Shown: positions 54,255 to 64,000 of the stretch, piece after piece
Layout: every line of letters begins with the position of its first letter
Numbering within the stretch: the first letter of the stretch is position 1
Origin: Wolfiporia cocos
Taxonomy: Eukaryota; Basidiomycota; Agaricomycetes; Polyporales; Phaeolaceae
Reading direction: 5' to 3'
Length of the DNA: 64,000 nt
Assembly: GCA_029448655.1 (NCBI GenBank)
Contig: JACCLO010000006.1
Location: forward strand, 1,922,001 to 1,986,000
The notes under the pieces: generated by a model
What the model was told of the DNA's origin: nothing
Database searches by the model: none
Seen by the model: the letters and a program-made list of their open reading frames with translations, nothing else
Position numbers and translations under genes: made by a program

Positions 54255-54359
54255 ATCACCTCGAGGTACCTCGAGGTGACCTTGATCTATCTCGAGGTAA
54301 ACCGAGGTGACGTTGCCATCACCTCGAGGTGACCTTTACCTTACCTTCCGGCAGCACTA
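54255..54359 (-). repeat. Right inverted end of the transposon
   Basis: Read on the minus strand it begins TAGTGCTGCCGGAAGG and continues with the same CACCTCGAGGTGA/CTCGAGGTA units as the left end, but fewer and more diverged. Confidence 0.7.
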
Positions 54360-55173
54360 TCGTGTGCTAGTCTGAGGACAATCGTTACAGTGCAAGGGCG
54401 GATGTCTATGCCGCAAAGGGCACCCGACGAACCTTTCAAATGGAATTGGTACTCATTTTACGTGCACTCACTAAGGATAGATCGTCGACAGGAACTGAGC
54501 ACACTTTCTGCGACGTAGCACTCGATCAAAGCCCGATATGTAAGTTGACCTACTGTTACGCAATACGCAATCGTGTACCCTCAGTTTCTCCTAGAGCGCC
54601 TCCATCACATTCCTAGGCCTCCTGCTCTTGTATGTGTCAGACATGCGCGGTGTATGACTGCCAAGCCGGACAAACTCATGTCTCTCTACGATATGTGTTC
54701 TCCTGTACTGGAGCATCTTGTCTGTGACTCGAATGTTGTTTGTCACCGGCTTGTTGAGGCGGCCAATGTTTATTGCCAATATGAGATGGAGCTACAAATT
54801 CATACCAAATATTGTTAACTGATGGAACTGCACCATGGACTGATTGGTACACCGTCGTGCTAACACAATCAGATCTCTCCTAGTTTGCGAGAATCTGGCT
54901 AGGGCTGCTATTATGCTACCTCGTGGCGCCAATATCCATTTACGATATATCATGCCTTATACTGTATCAATCACTAGATGGTGAGGAGGAATTGATTCGA
55001 GTGCCCGATTTAAATTTACATGAAGTCAAACTACGTGTTTGCCAGTCATTCAAGTCGGATATTAGAATGGATAATGTCCAGACGGATGCTTCCCCTGTGG
55101 CATCACTGTAAGTTTGTGCACACTGAAACAAGCAAGACAAACATACGTCAAGATCTTGAACGGACAAGCGTGC
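54360..55173. other. Intergenic, nothing recognised
   Basis: AT-richer than the conserved parts of the window. Short frames only, and no tRNA. Ends at the 3' end of the first Cys-rich peptide gene. Confidence 0.45.
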
Positions 55174-55325
55174 TCACTTGCTCTTTGGAGGCTCGGCGCA
55201 ACCACATGTCGGCCATGAGCAGGTACCGCCGTTGGCCTCGACATTAGCGCACTTCAGGGTGTCCTGGATAGCGCATTTGTCAGGGACAGAACCATGTATG
55301 AGAGATACTCGATACTTACAGACAT
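55174..55325 (-). CDS. 31-residue cysteine-rich peptide, copy 1
   Basis: Exons: 55325-55320 (ATG TCT) and 55263-55174; intron 55264-55319 with GTAAGT and CAG. The product starts MSDTLKCANVEANGG and ends TCSWPTCGCAEPPKSK: 31 residues, four cysteines, no signal peptide, no CaaX end. A second gene with the same peptide and intron position lies at 57445-57600 on the other strand. The coding exons differ at eight silent sites plus the stop codon, but at only one residue (Leu or Val at position 5), so the protein is under selection. The introns are unrelated in sequence. A small metal-binding, metallothionein-like role is a guess from the Cys-Gly-Cys end. I do not recognise the family. Confidence 0.78.
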
Positions 55326-55396
55326 TGTGCTTCAGTAAGGCTGGGCGGGATGGCAACAGCGGGTTGGAGTTCTCCAGTGTACTCGGTTGAACATAC

Positions 55397-55402
55397 TATA
55401 TA
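55397..55402 (-). promoter_or_regulatory. TATA-like box of peptide gene copy 1
   Basis: TATATA about 75 bp upstream of the start codon at 55325, the same spacing as the TATAAA ahead of copy 2. Confidence 0.4.
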
Positions 55403-57364
55403 CTGTACGCTGCATCAGTGTAGAATCACATACTCTGCTGACATTTTGCGCCTCAGTCAATGCTATTGAAATCTCGGAGATACGATTGGGGCGCAACAGC
55501 CTGGGCCCGATAAACTTACCAATTCCTGTATCAAGAATACTCTGTGCTGTGTATACCTATCAGAACGTCCAGCTCAGAAAGTCCTGATGCTACACGCACG
55601 AATCACAAGGTCAATAATCACAAGGTCAATAGCCGGCTTCTATTGTGATAAGAACTCTTAGGTCCCGGACTCAATGCTATAATCTCCGTTGGATCATTCC
55701 TCCAATCCAGAAACGGCGAATACAGCAGATGGAGCGAAATTACCCGGGAAGATAGTTGACGAGCATAGCCTTGTTTCATTTTCTAGTGATCATAACGCAC
55801 TTCGTTTCCGAAGCTATTTGTCCTGGGGCATACGATCACCAAGACTTCGATCAATGCAGCAGATCCGAGGTAGCAGCGGCTCATAGCAAGTGCGACGGGA
55901 TAAGAGGCACATGAGCGATCCGCGTTTGTTTTTCTGCTAAGGGACGTCGTGAGTAACTGGGGTTCGTGGGAGCGTGCAAACCTCTATGCGCAGTGCAGTC
56001 TCTCGATCAGTATGCTGATCAGATGCAGTCCCACTACAGCTACCGTTACCATTTATGGGATAGAAAGACGTAATGAATAAGGAAATGCACTTGCGCACCT
56101 TCTTGGAGCCGAGCAGTGCTCCACGTTGCGAGAAAGCATGAGTGTACTGCACCGGACGTCGTGGCGGAGGTTCTTGAGAGCCACATCAGAGGTTACAGCA
56201 GTGACAGGCAGAGGCAAGTGCCGGGATCGTGTCGAAATCGGATATCTGAATACAACTATTCAGATCTGATTGGCTCGCAACAGCTTTGCAAATAATCTTA
56301 ATCTCATTGGTATACGACTGCGTCTCACTAGGACGAAGTGCCGTCTACAAATTAGTTCACTTGTCTCACCATCTGCGACAGCTCGATATCAGTGGCGTAA
56401 ATTTTTACCCAAGGGCAGCAGCCAACACCGTTCCAAAAATTTTACTGTTTTGACAATATCACATACGCTGATGCGACCCACAAGCTACATGTCTCGCCAA
56501 GCACCTGTTGTATCGGTTGTTTGTTATGAAACTGTGTATGTGTCGCAACATTCCATCAGTCTATATGGCTCTGATTAGCGGCCGACAGAAGGCGATAACA
56601 CCTCGTACCTTCGGGCAATACTTCTAGCGCGATGAGGAGAGGGAGGTCGTGCAGACCGGCTCAGACTCTAAGAAGTGATAAACAGGATGCTTCTTTTCTT
56701 GCAAAGTACCTATCGAGACCCCTTCTCTGCTCAGACGTACTGTCCTTTCTGGTCGATCTTCGCGCACGAACGTCCACATGAGCTGGTAGCATAGGCTCTA
56801 GATAACTGCATCGAGTATCATTGGAACGCAAGCTGGTCGCTCTTAGAGAGACTGTCGGCGTTCCGAGCCTACGAATGTCCGCTTTCTTGCTCCATATGGG
56901 CGATGAACCGGTCATTGCACTGCATTCCAGTTGAACGTTATGTCATTGAGAAGCTGCAGGGATGTGGGTCTTTCCCACCCTTAGGAAGTGATCAGAGGAC
57001 CTAATGACGTATCCCTTCAGCATTCCTGAGGAATCACCACGGCGGACGTTGCCCTTATATGTTCTTTTGTGGTGTCGGTCAGCTGAATGTCGACTTCGGG
57101 AAATGTGTGCCCGGTAGAATGAGCACCAGATAGACAATTCGCAGGGGTTGCGCCCACCGGTCATGACCGTCCTATACGATGAGCTGTATCAGCTAACAAG
57201 GATTGACGTTCCATCAGAGAAATCGGCTATGGCGCTGACTGACATACTCACCTACAGCGATTGGATCTCTAAGACGCCAATCAACAGCTATACATTATAT
57301 AGGCAAGCGATGCAGGCAGTATATCGCCTATTCCCTGAAGTGGTAAGTTGCGATCCCAGCGGTG

Positions 57365-57370
57365 TATAAA
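57365..57370 (+). promoter_or_regulatory. TATA box of peptide gene copy 2
   Basis: TATAAA 75 bp upstream of the start codon at 57445. Confidence 0.45.
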
Positions 57371-57444
57371 GCAGCTCTCCTGTGTACTGGAAAAACCTCA
57401 GTCCGTGACTACACAAACAATTTTATATTCACCAACCTACCGCA

Positions 57445-57600
57445 ATGTCTGTGAGTAAACTCTTCACAGTAGATCGGCGTTACCATCTTACCTGAATTAT
57501 ACTACCAAAGGACACCGTGAAGTGCGCTAACGTCGAGGCCAACGGCGGCACCTGCTCCTGGCCGACCTGTGGTTGTGCTGAGCCGCCCAAGAGCAAGTAG
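57445..57600 (+). CDS. 31-residue cysteine-rich peptide, copy 2
   Basis: Exons: 57445-57450 (ATG TCT) and 57511-57600; intron 57451-57510 with GTGAGT and AAG. The product is MSDTVKCANVEANGG followed by TCSWPTCGCAEPPKSK. Copies 1 and 2 share the two-codon first exon, phase-0 intron, length and all four cysteines, and differ at Val5 versus Leu5. Stop codons differ (TAG here, TGA in copy 1). The strong third-position bias of the differences is direct evidence that both are translated genes. The TATA box and the accessory genomic setting suggest a regulated stress or metal response, which is inference. Confidence 0.8.
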
Positions 57601-58073
57601 ACGCGCAATACATTGTCCGCTGTGTCGCGGTGATCCAAGCGTATGTGTATCAGCACCTGTACTGAGCATTCAGCACACTAATCTGTATCATCCCCTCAGC
57701 TGCGCACAGCAGATGGACAACGTAGAGTGTGGCTTTATGTGAACTCGTGCCATCGACTCGGAGGGTGTGCCAAGGAATGCGGGTAGTCAGAGAGGCGCAT
57801 GATCGTTGTGTATCTCATGAGCAATCGCAATCGCCCTTCAGTCGACTATTGTCTCAAACAGCCGATCGCTAGCAAGTCGAGTAGAACGTCGCAAGTGGGC
57901 ATTAAGAAATCGATCGAGACTGTGACCTGTGATAGTCCATCACGTGTTCGTGACGACACGCGCCACGTTGAAAATCGCGGCGTGAATATAACAATTTATC
58001 ACCAAATGATATCCCTTCCGAGGTGTTCTGCTACATTCATGACTGTCTTAGCAGATGATTGTCGTCCTGAAGC
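57601..58073. other. Intergenic, nothing recognised
   Basis: Convergent gap between the peptide gene and the GFA-domain gene. No frame or RNA gene identified. Confidence 0.45.
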
Positions 58074-59205
58074 TCAAGATTTGTTGCTCGGAATCTGAGA
58101 GTCGATCTGGCCATCCTGTGGCTTCCCTTTGTACTTCGGCATAACCCTGATGGTTCACGATGAGCAAACTGCATCTGAAGTTGCGCTTACGACATACCCT
58201 TCCTCTTCGGTGAGTTCTTGTAACAGCTCGCTTTCTCCCTTGTGACGAGACCATTTTGGTACACCATCGGGTATCTCTATTACACTGTGCGCTTCCAACT
58301 TAGCAAAGCATACGCCAGGGTATCGGCATATACTCACCGCTGGCTATAAAATATATGCGCTGTTGGCTGGAAGTCAAGAGGTACTTTGTAATCCGGGAAC
58401 TTGAAAGACGACGGATACGCCAAAACTGTGTTGCGCCCTTCATCAAATAGCGGTGAGCGGCATACGTTACACGAGACCTTGCATGGGACACTGTGCGCCC
58501 CGGTGAGGTTCTCTGTGGAGAAGAAGTGGAGACTACTGTCTTTGTTCTTGATCATGCGTACGGACGTCTAATCATTGCCCGTCAGTGCCATTGCTCGGAT
58601 GTACGCATGATGACTATGCAGACTTTAGGGAATATCACAGCCCACTGGAAAGGTGCACCATGAAGCCGCTGGCATTGTCGGCAATGACAGTGCTTCGCAT
58701 CTAGTGGATCCCCATGGAACTCGAATGATACATTTCCGCACCAACATTGTCTGTGCGTCCGGAGGTATGGATTAGCCAGTTAGCCCTGAAGGAGTTTGGA
58801 CCGCGGCACTCACGACGTGTACTTGGCCTTGAACAGCTCCCCCTCGCTCTTCCATTCGTAAGGCGGCTTATGCATGAAATCCTGCTCATAGGTGCCGCCT
58901 TTGGAACTGGGAGCAGGTGGCTCTCCTCGCCAGCCTGTGTCGGGGATAGGTTTTCTGACTGTCGGATTGATGTGGGGATGGTCCTCAGGTGGTGGATGCG
59001 GAACATTGGAATGGGACCCTTGATGTACCGGTGCATCAGGATGTGCATTCGGCTTAACATGGTTTACCGAAGACATGACTCTGTAAGGTGCGGCAAATAT
59101 CGCGATGGCAATGCGCGATGGTAAGGTATGCGAGTGGATATGTCGGTTAACGATTTGGCGAAACGGCGCCCGCGAGAGACATCGCATTAGACCCCACGAT
59201 CCCAT
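58074..59205 (-). CDS. GFA/CENP-V (Mss4-like) zinc protein
   Basis: Member of the glutathione-dependent formaldehyde-activating enzyme fold. Exons: 59205-58814, 58750-58624, 58567-58338, 58284-58198, 58146-58074, giving 302 residues. Zinc ligands are in QCWCGNVSFEFHG, KHCHCRQCQRLHG and VPCKVSCNVCRSPLFDEG. The typical middle and end are APFQWAVIFPK, FKFPDYKVPLDFQPTAHIFY and IPDGVPKWSRHKGESELLQE. The N-terminal 45 residues (MRCLSRAPFRQIVNRHIHSH region) are basic and could be a mitochondrial presequence. Alternative starts are Met7 (59187) and the Met of MSSVNH further in. The exact substrate is unknown, and formaldehyde chemistry is not established for most relatives. Confidence 0.9.
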
Positions 59206-59479
59206 GTAGCGGCCCAGAGCGGCGGCTCTTCATCCCGGTGAGTGATGTCATAGCAGTGACAGGTCAACCCACACGATCACGTGTATGACGCGTACGAGGA
59301 TGGCGACCACTTCGACCGCGGGATGTTAATCATCTCTCACCACGATTTACAAGCTGTACTTGGCCTTCATATCATGTGCGTTCACTGTACGCTCCCGTCC
59401 AATCGTTTGTACTCATCGAATCTCGTACCATGCTCACGTAACATTTTTCGCCATTCAAATTCAGTTGGGAATCGCGGTG
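59206..59479. promoter_or_regulatory. Bidirectional promoter GFA gene / DUF1295 gene
   Basis: The two start codons are 274 bp apart and divergent. No TATA box seen. Confidence 0.45.
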
Positions 59480-61263
59480 ATGCCTCTTTTCTCCAGTCTT
59501 CTCCCGTCCGCTACAAGCGCATATGGTCTGCAATCGGGTAAATGTTGTTGATTCACAGACATCTTTGTAGCTCTTACGCCGGTTATATGCGTGAAATATG
59601 TAGTATTGGCCCTCATATTTGTGCCGCAAGCTAACGAGAAGTTCTACGACCTCGGCGGAGCGCTTGGTTTCCTTTCTACTTCCGTTGTGTCACTATACTA
59701 TCCCTTCCTCAAGGCGAAGTACTGGGACCGCATACCTTCCGCTACAATCCCCCCTTTGAGTAGTTTCGCACCCAGGCAGCTCTTATTGACAGCCGCCCTC
59801 ACCGCGTGGAGCGTGAGACTGGGCGGTTTCCTGGTAACGGTAAACTTCTATTATGATGTTCTGCAGCTCCAGTGCGCTGAGACTTTGGGAGTCAGAGAGC
59901 TCTCAAAGCTGGCGGCGACTCAAGGTTCGATGAAGTTAAACATCAGCCGGTCAAATTCACCGCATTCTGGATGGCACAGGGTACGTGAGAACCGACAGAA
60001 AGACGCCAATAAATTCGTCTGTGCTGACCATTCATGGTAATTAGCTACCTGGGTATTCGTTGTCGGACTTCCAGTCTATCTGGCAAGTTGTCATGTGTGG
60101 ATTGGCTCTCGGATTGTTCTCATAGAATTCAACGACAGGCGAACACTCTTCCCGCCTCGGCCCATCCTCGACTTGGTACACTTGACTATATCTCTGCTGC
60201 GCTCTTTGCAGGGTCGTGGGTTTTCGAGATCGGTACGTAAATTTACCCATCGGCGCTCCAGCTGTCTCGGATCACTATGGACCATGACGGTGTTCGCTTC
60301 CGGCTTGTACCCCCATCTGACTGACCACTCTCAGTTGCTGACTACCAGAAAACCGTTTGGCGTCGGCAACGAGACAACAAGGAGCACAGCGAGAAATTCA
60401 TCACTACAGGTCTCTGGAGTATTAGCCGTCACCCCAAGTAAGACTTCCGATCCCACCGGGTGCTGACGTATCGGCTGAACCAGACGGAACTACAGCTACG
60501 TAGGTGAAGTCGGATTATGGATAGGTATCTGGCTGCTCTCAGTGAACTCGCTGCGCACCCCATTTTACCCGCGCAATGCTTGGCTCTTAGCCTGTGCGAG
60601 CCCCCTCTTGACCTGGTTCCTTCTGCGCAATGTATCTGGCGTACCGCCGCTGGAGGTTTGTCCAAGCACCGTCGAGACCCAAAGTTTACGCTAAGTACTT
60701 CTCACTCGATCAGAAATCTGGCGACCAGAAATTCAATGACGACTCGAAATGGCTCGAGTACAAGCGGTGCGTTTCTGTTGTCCAATTATAAAAGGTGGAT
60801 TCGTGTCCCTCTGCGAACCGGATGTCTTTTATGCATTATTGCATTCTCAGTTGACATCGGAGTGGTCGCCCCGAACGATAATCGATAATGCCTCGTTCTA
60901 CACACGCGTTATGCATTTGACATGCTCGTGCTCCTCACTACATTGGCCTGTCTTCGGCTCTATTCAAACCGTGTGGATATTGTTGTCCATGCTCATTCTG
61001 CATTGACATTATGGCAGGTCGGCTAGATCTATGCTCGGGCAGTCCGACCCTCACACGGGACTTTCACACATTACCGCGTCTTTGCTGTTCTCGGCCGACT
61101 CTGGTAGTTGAAACCCTCTATGAGATGTTGTTTCCCCGCTGTCATAGCGTTACGTTTGTAGCGCCTTCTTCATGCTCCATCCATCATAATCAACGGCGAT
61201 GCTGACATCTATCGCCCATACAGGAAAGTCCCCGTCTTCTGGCCGTGGGGTCCTCGTGGCTGA
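59480..61263 (+). CDS. DUF1295 / steroid 5-alpha-reductase-like membrane protein
   Basis: Predicted multi-span membrane protein of the 3-oxo-5-alpha-steroid dehydrogenase C-terminal family. Exons: 59480-59537, 59604-59839, 59896-59980, 60045-60082, 60139-60232, 60335-60437, 60496-60655, 60714-60766, 61224-61263, giving 288 residues. Conserved blocks are FVPQANEKFYDLGGALGF, PPLSSFAPRQLLLTAAL, DSRFDEVKHQPVKFTAFWMA, QATWVFVVGLPVYLANTLP, LDYISAALFAGSWVFEIVAD and GLWSISRHPNYVGEVGLW, with the NADPH-site-like His-Pro-Asn-Tyr. The end is KVPVFWPWGPRG. Intron 4 (60083-60138) has a GCAAGT donor. The last intron (60767-61223) is 457 nt, unusual here. An ATG further upstream (59324) could add a leader exon but is not needed. 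Confidence 0.88.
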
Positions 61264-61867
61264 GGCGTAGCCTACGCGCAGCAGCACAGCCGTTCCGCGA
61301 GCGCCCGCGGTGTCCTCGTTCGTAAGACTATACCCAGCCCACACGCACACCTCACGTTGGACGGATGCGCGCCTCGGATTCGGACCTCATGCTATTCCCA
61401 TACCAACTGTAGCCGATGTACCGATAGCGTCAATGTACTATTTGTGTTCCACACTTCTGGTCCCACGTCCTCGAGCCCACCTCCGTGCCTCGTCCAGCCA
61501 CGCTGTACTGCTAAGTCACCAGCCAGGCCTTTAGGCCTTCAGGGATGAACTAGTAAATTCGACATCGGAACATGTACATGTGTGCAACACACCCTGCCGC
61601 AATCTACCCCAAGTGGCACTGGCGAGGACATCGATCGGTACCGGGCATGGTAATCGGGCAATCGGGCAGTCGGACAGCTGGGGAATGGCGTTCGAGCATG
61701 CGCTTGGAGTGCATCACGACGCGGTCGATTTGGCCTTATACGCATCCACGGAGGGTTTGTGATTTCGCCGGGTTGGGGAGTCGTCTCTGAGCGGTAATCG
61801 GAAGACAGCGGGTTTCGTCTTGCCTTGCGGTTTACCGCACATATCATCAGATCCTGCGAACGCGCAA
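61264..61867. other. Intergenic upstream of tRNA-Ala
   Basis: No coding frame recognised. Holds the DUF1295 3' end and the 5' flank of the tRNA gene. Confidence 0.5.
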
Positions 61868-61950
61868 GGGCGTTTGGCACAGTGGTAGCGCGCATGCTTT
61901 GCATAAAGCACAGTTGCATGAGGTCGAGGGTTCGAACCCCTCAACGTCCA
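61868..61950 (+). tRNA. tRNA-Ala (anticodon UGC) with an 11-nt intron
   Basis: The acceptor stem GGGCGTT pairs with AACGTCC, followed by discriminator A. The D-arm is GGCACAGTGGTAGCGC, with one A-C mismatch in the stem. The anticodon stem CATGC/GCATG is interrupted by an intron at 61904-61914 after A37. The anticodon TGC is at 61900-61902. The T-arm is GAGGG TTCGAAC CCCTC. The mature length is 72 nt and no CCA is encoded. A run of six T follows directly. Confidence 0.92.
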
Positions 61951-61956
61951 TTTTTT
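61951..61956 (+). terminator. RNA polymerase III terminator
   Basis: Six consecutive T residues directly after the tRNA discriminator base. Confidence 0.85.
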
Positions 61957-62350
61957 GGCTCTGTTCCCTGCAGGATTCCCTAAGCGCATGTGTGGCTGAT
62001 CGGAAGACGTTCCTGACGAGAATGCCTCTTACGTAGTTTTGATGGTCGGGAAAGCGCTAAGGGGGGATTCTAGCAGCTTTGATTGATTAGTCGGCCTAGA
62101 CCGAATCATGCAGGTATCCATTTATCATATCCTGCTCTGGCCTCCTCAACTTAAAGCTCCTATCCGTCATCATCCCGCAGCCCGAGCTCCTCATGAACCA
62201 TTCTGCTTATAGCTTGACGCAGGCAGTCGTGAGGGCAGGTCGTTGTCTATATCCCACACCTCATCTCCGGTGCGCAATACACTCACGCTGAATGGGAATA
62301 TAAAGACCTGACAACGCCCGCCACAGAACACAATAGAGCCCCGGACAGGT
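61957..62350. other. Intergenic, promoter side of the thioredoxin-like gene
   Basis: Nothing recognised apart from its position between the tRNA and the next start codon. Confidence 0.5.
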
Positions 62351-63433
62351 ATGGCACCCTCACCCGCAGACGAACTGGCGTCAGAGGAGCGCGCTGCTAT
62401 GGAGGATTTCAAAACAAATATTTGGGCCATTTTTCAGCCGCTGTATGAGGAGAAATGGGACCAAGGTAAATGCCCACTCATCCCTACATCCGCCCATGCT
62501 GTATCGCTGATCGGTCGACATCTAAGCACGATGGGATGCTGCTGTCTGTGAGCACAATACCCTTGTCCGTTATATGCCTCGATCACCGAGCGGCCCGCGC
62601 AGCAAGGTTTAGAGCATCGCATAAGCCAGAGGTCGTGCAAACCTTCATGCGGAAGGCTCGGCTGCCGGACTGGGACGCGCTCCGAGAACAAATGAAGAAG
62701 GGCCCACCCGCGTTCCTCCGCCCTGGCTGGAAAAGTCCTCTTCTTGGACAAAAAGTCGACCTGAAGTGGCTCGACTCGGACATTTTCGAATGCGTGCGCC
62801 CAAGCATCAGCGGCTGGCGCGACAGGAAGGTATTGGTCATTGAGTACTGGGCATCGTAAGTGGCGACGCTTCCCGAGCCTTATCTTCGCGCCAAAGGCAT
62901 GGTCATTGACAAGCGAGTATGATCCAGGTGGTGCCGGGTGTGTGCGGGCTGCTCCTCGCTTCGCTGTCAGGACTGAATGGATACTTGCCACGCAGCCGTG
63001 TCATGTGGTGTCCCCCATCCTATCCAAAATCAATGCGAGCAAACCCGATGTAAAGCTCATCACCTTCAATCACGAGGGCATCTTCAACAAGACGGACATC
63101 GACCGAAGCATCGTAGATGACTTCGTTAGCGGCCGAGATGATATGGACTACCCAGTATATATCGACATGAAACGCGTCGCGGTACAATGTGGGTACCACT
63201 ACTTATAGATGCACTTTCGCCACTGATGGTGCAATTCACGCAGCGCTCTTCGAGCCCGGTCAAAATTTGTCTATTCCCCTAGGTGCGTGTTTCTAGCCGG
63301 CTGCTGCTGTCTCGGACTTACATTGTATCCTACGGAAGCATTTATCATCACCACTAGAGATCAGGTCGTCCGTTGGATCGGGAATCCCGAAGACATGGGC
63401 GCGCCGCTTGCTGAGGTGCTTCGAACCCCTTAA
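62351..63433 (+). CDS. Thioredoxin-like (TlpA-type redoxin) protein with WCRPC site
   Basis: Thioredoxin-fold protein. Exons: 62351-62465, 62615-62855, 62928-62937, 62996-63188, 63244-63282, 63339-63433, giving 230 residues. The N-terminal 100 residues include RLPDWDALREQMKKGPPAFL. Then come VLVIEYWASWCRPCHVVSPI with the dithiol Cys121-Arg-Pro-Cys124, then DVKLITFNHEGIFNKTDIDR, DDMDYPVYIDMKRVAV and FIITTRDQVVRWIGNPEDMG, ending near LAEVLRTP. The third exon is only 10 nt and encodes most of the active-site Ser-Trp-Cys-Arg. Without it the site cannot be read. The acceptor at 62614 (AGAG before CA) is less certain than the others. No signal peptide, so probably cytosolic. Confidence 0.85.
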
Positions 63434-64000
63434 TCGTCGATGGTGGACCACTGGGGGATAAGGCGGTGCTTACGAATCTGGAGGGATTAAGATACACACG
63501 ATGCAAATTTAGCGACACTTTTGACCTTCGTTACCGTCCAGCATTCTGGGTTGTGCATGTCGTTTATATGGCGCTACTATACCCGTGCCCGAGCGCGCAC
63601 TGCTTTCGCGACAAGTAAGCTAGAAGTATCTTGTTCGGCTCCGTGAACAGTACAAGAAGAGACGTACACAACCCACCAAACTGCGACAACGTCATTCGAT
63701 GGACTACGATAGAGATCCGTGCGATTGAACGATCCCACGCCTTTCACTTTAGAGGCGAGGTGACTTCTCTACGCATGTGCACAGAACAGAACGCGTTTCC
63801 TCATCTCTACGCCAGGCAGCCCTGGCAGAATAACGGCAGATCGACGCGAAGCATCGCCTCCCCGTATTAAGGATCAACCCGGACAGGACGAAGGCAGGCA
63901 GGGACATCCGATCTCACCTTCTCCAGGGACGATTCTCGTGGCATGTGGGTCGTCCACCTAGCACACTTCTGTGGTTGAAGTATGACACTTGCCGGGCGCG
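63434..64000. other. Right end of window, nothing recognised
   Basis: No frame joins into a known protein. A gene starting beyond the right edge could have its promoter here. Confidence 0.45.

Larger units (their letters stand above)
53485..54359. mobile_element. hAT-like non-autonomous transposon with iterated subterminal repeats
   Basis: An 875-bp segment bounded by inverted ends that begin TAGTGCTGCCG (left) and end CGGCAGCACTA (right). TAGTG fits the hAT terminal consensus YARNG. Flanks look like an imperfect 8-bp target duplication: TCTGTGCT at 53477-53484 and TCGTGTGCT at 54360-54368, with one extra G. Both ends carry 100-150 bp of iterated palindromic CCTCGAGGTA/ACCTCGAGG units in opposite order. 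The interior is AT-richer and has no transposase frame. Assignment to hAT is inference from the terminal consensus and duplication length. Confidence 0.7.
55326..57444. other. 2.1-kb divergent spacer between the two Cys-rich peptide genes
   Basis: The two peptide genes point away from each other across this stretch. It contains their TATA-like sites. I see no other gene; frames of 60-100 codons occur but none splices into a recognisable protein. Possible decayed mobile sequence, not identified. Confidence 0.45.

Noticed and set aside
53501..54350. A CRISPR-like array suggested by the repeated CTCGAGGTA units
   Set aside because: The units are short, palindromic, in both orientations and without regular spacers. 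They fit transposon subterminal repeats in a eukaryote.
48335..58073. A secondary-metabolite or mating-type cluster in the accessory region
   Set aside because: No synthase, P450, transporter, homeodomain or pheromone receptor genes are present, and the Cys-rich peptide lacks a CaaX end, so it is not a pheromone precursor.

Overview
This is a nuclear window from a filamentous basidiomycete, most likely an Agaricomycete. The genes are dense and carry many introns (about 129 in my models, mostly 46-65 nt, plus a few long ones). The coding DNA is GC-rich. The gene set (dolichol kinase, VTC4, MYST acetyltransferase with tandem PHD fingers, LAMMER kinase, polyporopepsin-type aspartic peptidase, DUF1295 and GFA proteins) has basidiomycete-like sequence signatures. 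A Polyporales-like origin is a guess from the peptidase. All spliced models were built by eye from GT/GC-AG sites, reading frame and family conservation. All complete models close in frame.

Layout. 1-26.4 kb is conserved housekeeping sequence: a GAF-domain sensor cut by the left edge, dolichol kinase (SEC59), uracil-DNA glycosylase, a bZIP factor, TFIIH helicase XPB/SSL2 head to head with branchpoint-binding protein, rRNA methyltransferase RCM1/NSUN5, polyphosphate polymerase VTC4 head to head with Rag GTPase GTR2. 26.6-31.1 kb is one very long gene: a disordered N-terminus fused to a peroxiredoxin-like domain. 31.1-34.25 kb has no gene I can recognise. 34.25-48.3 kb returns to conserved genes: MYST acetyltransferase, LAMMER kinase, secreted aspartic peptidase, peroxisomal enoyl-CoA isomerase/hydratase, a complex I subunit, TRAP-alpha.

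48.7-57.6 kb is the accessory part. It holds two tandem decayed copies of an ankyrin-repeat gene, an 875-bp hAT-like non-autonomous transposon whose long inverted ends are built from an iterated CCTCGAGGTA motif, and two divergently oriented genes for the same 31-residue cysteine-rich peptide. The peptide genes are the best candidate for something undescribed. The protein is almost unchanged while the codons differ at silent sites, the intron sits after codon 2 in both, and both are too short for ordinary gene finders.

58.1-63.4 kb holds a GFA/CENP-V-type zinc protein head to head with a DUF1295 membrane protein, an intron-containing tRNA-Ala(UGC), and a thioredoxin-like protein with a WCRPC active site.

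Two themes cut across the window. Several genes contain microexons of 5-10 nt that restore highly conserved motifs, and GC-AG introns are unusually common (six). Standard annotation is likely to mis-model these genes.
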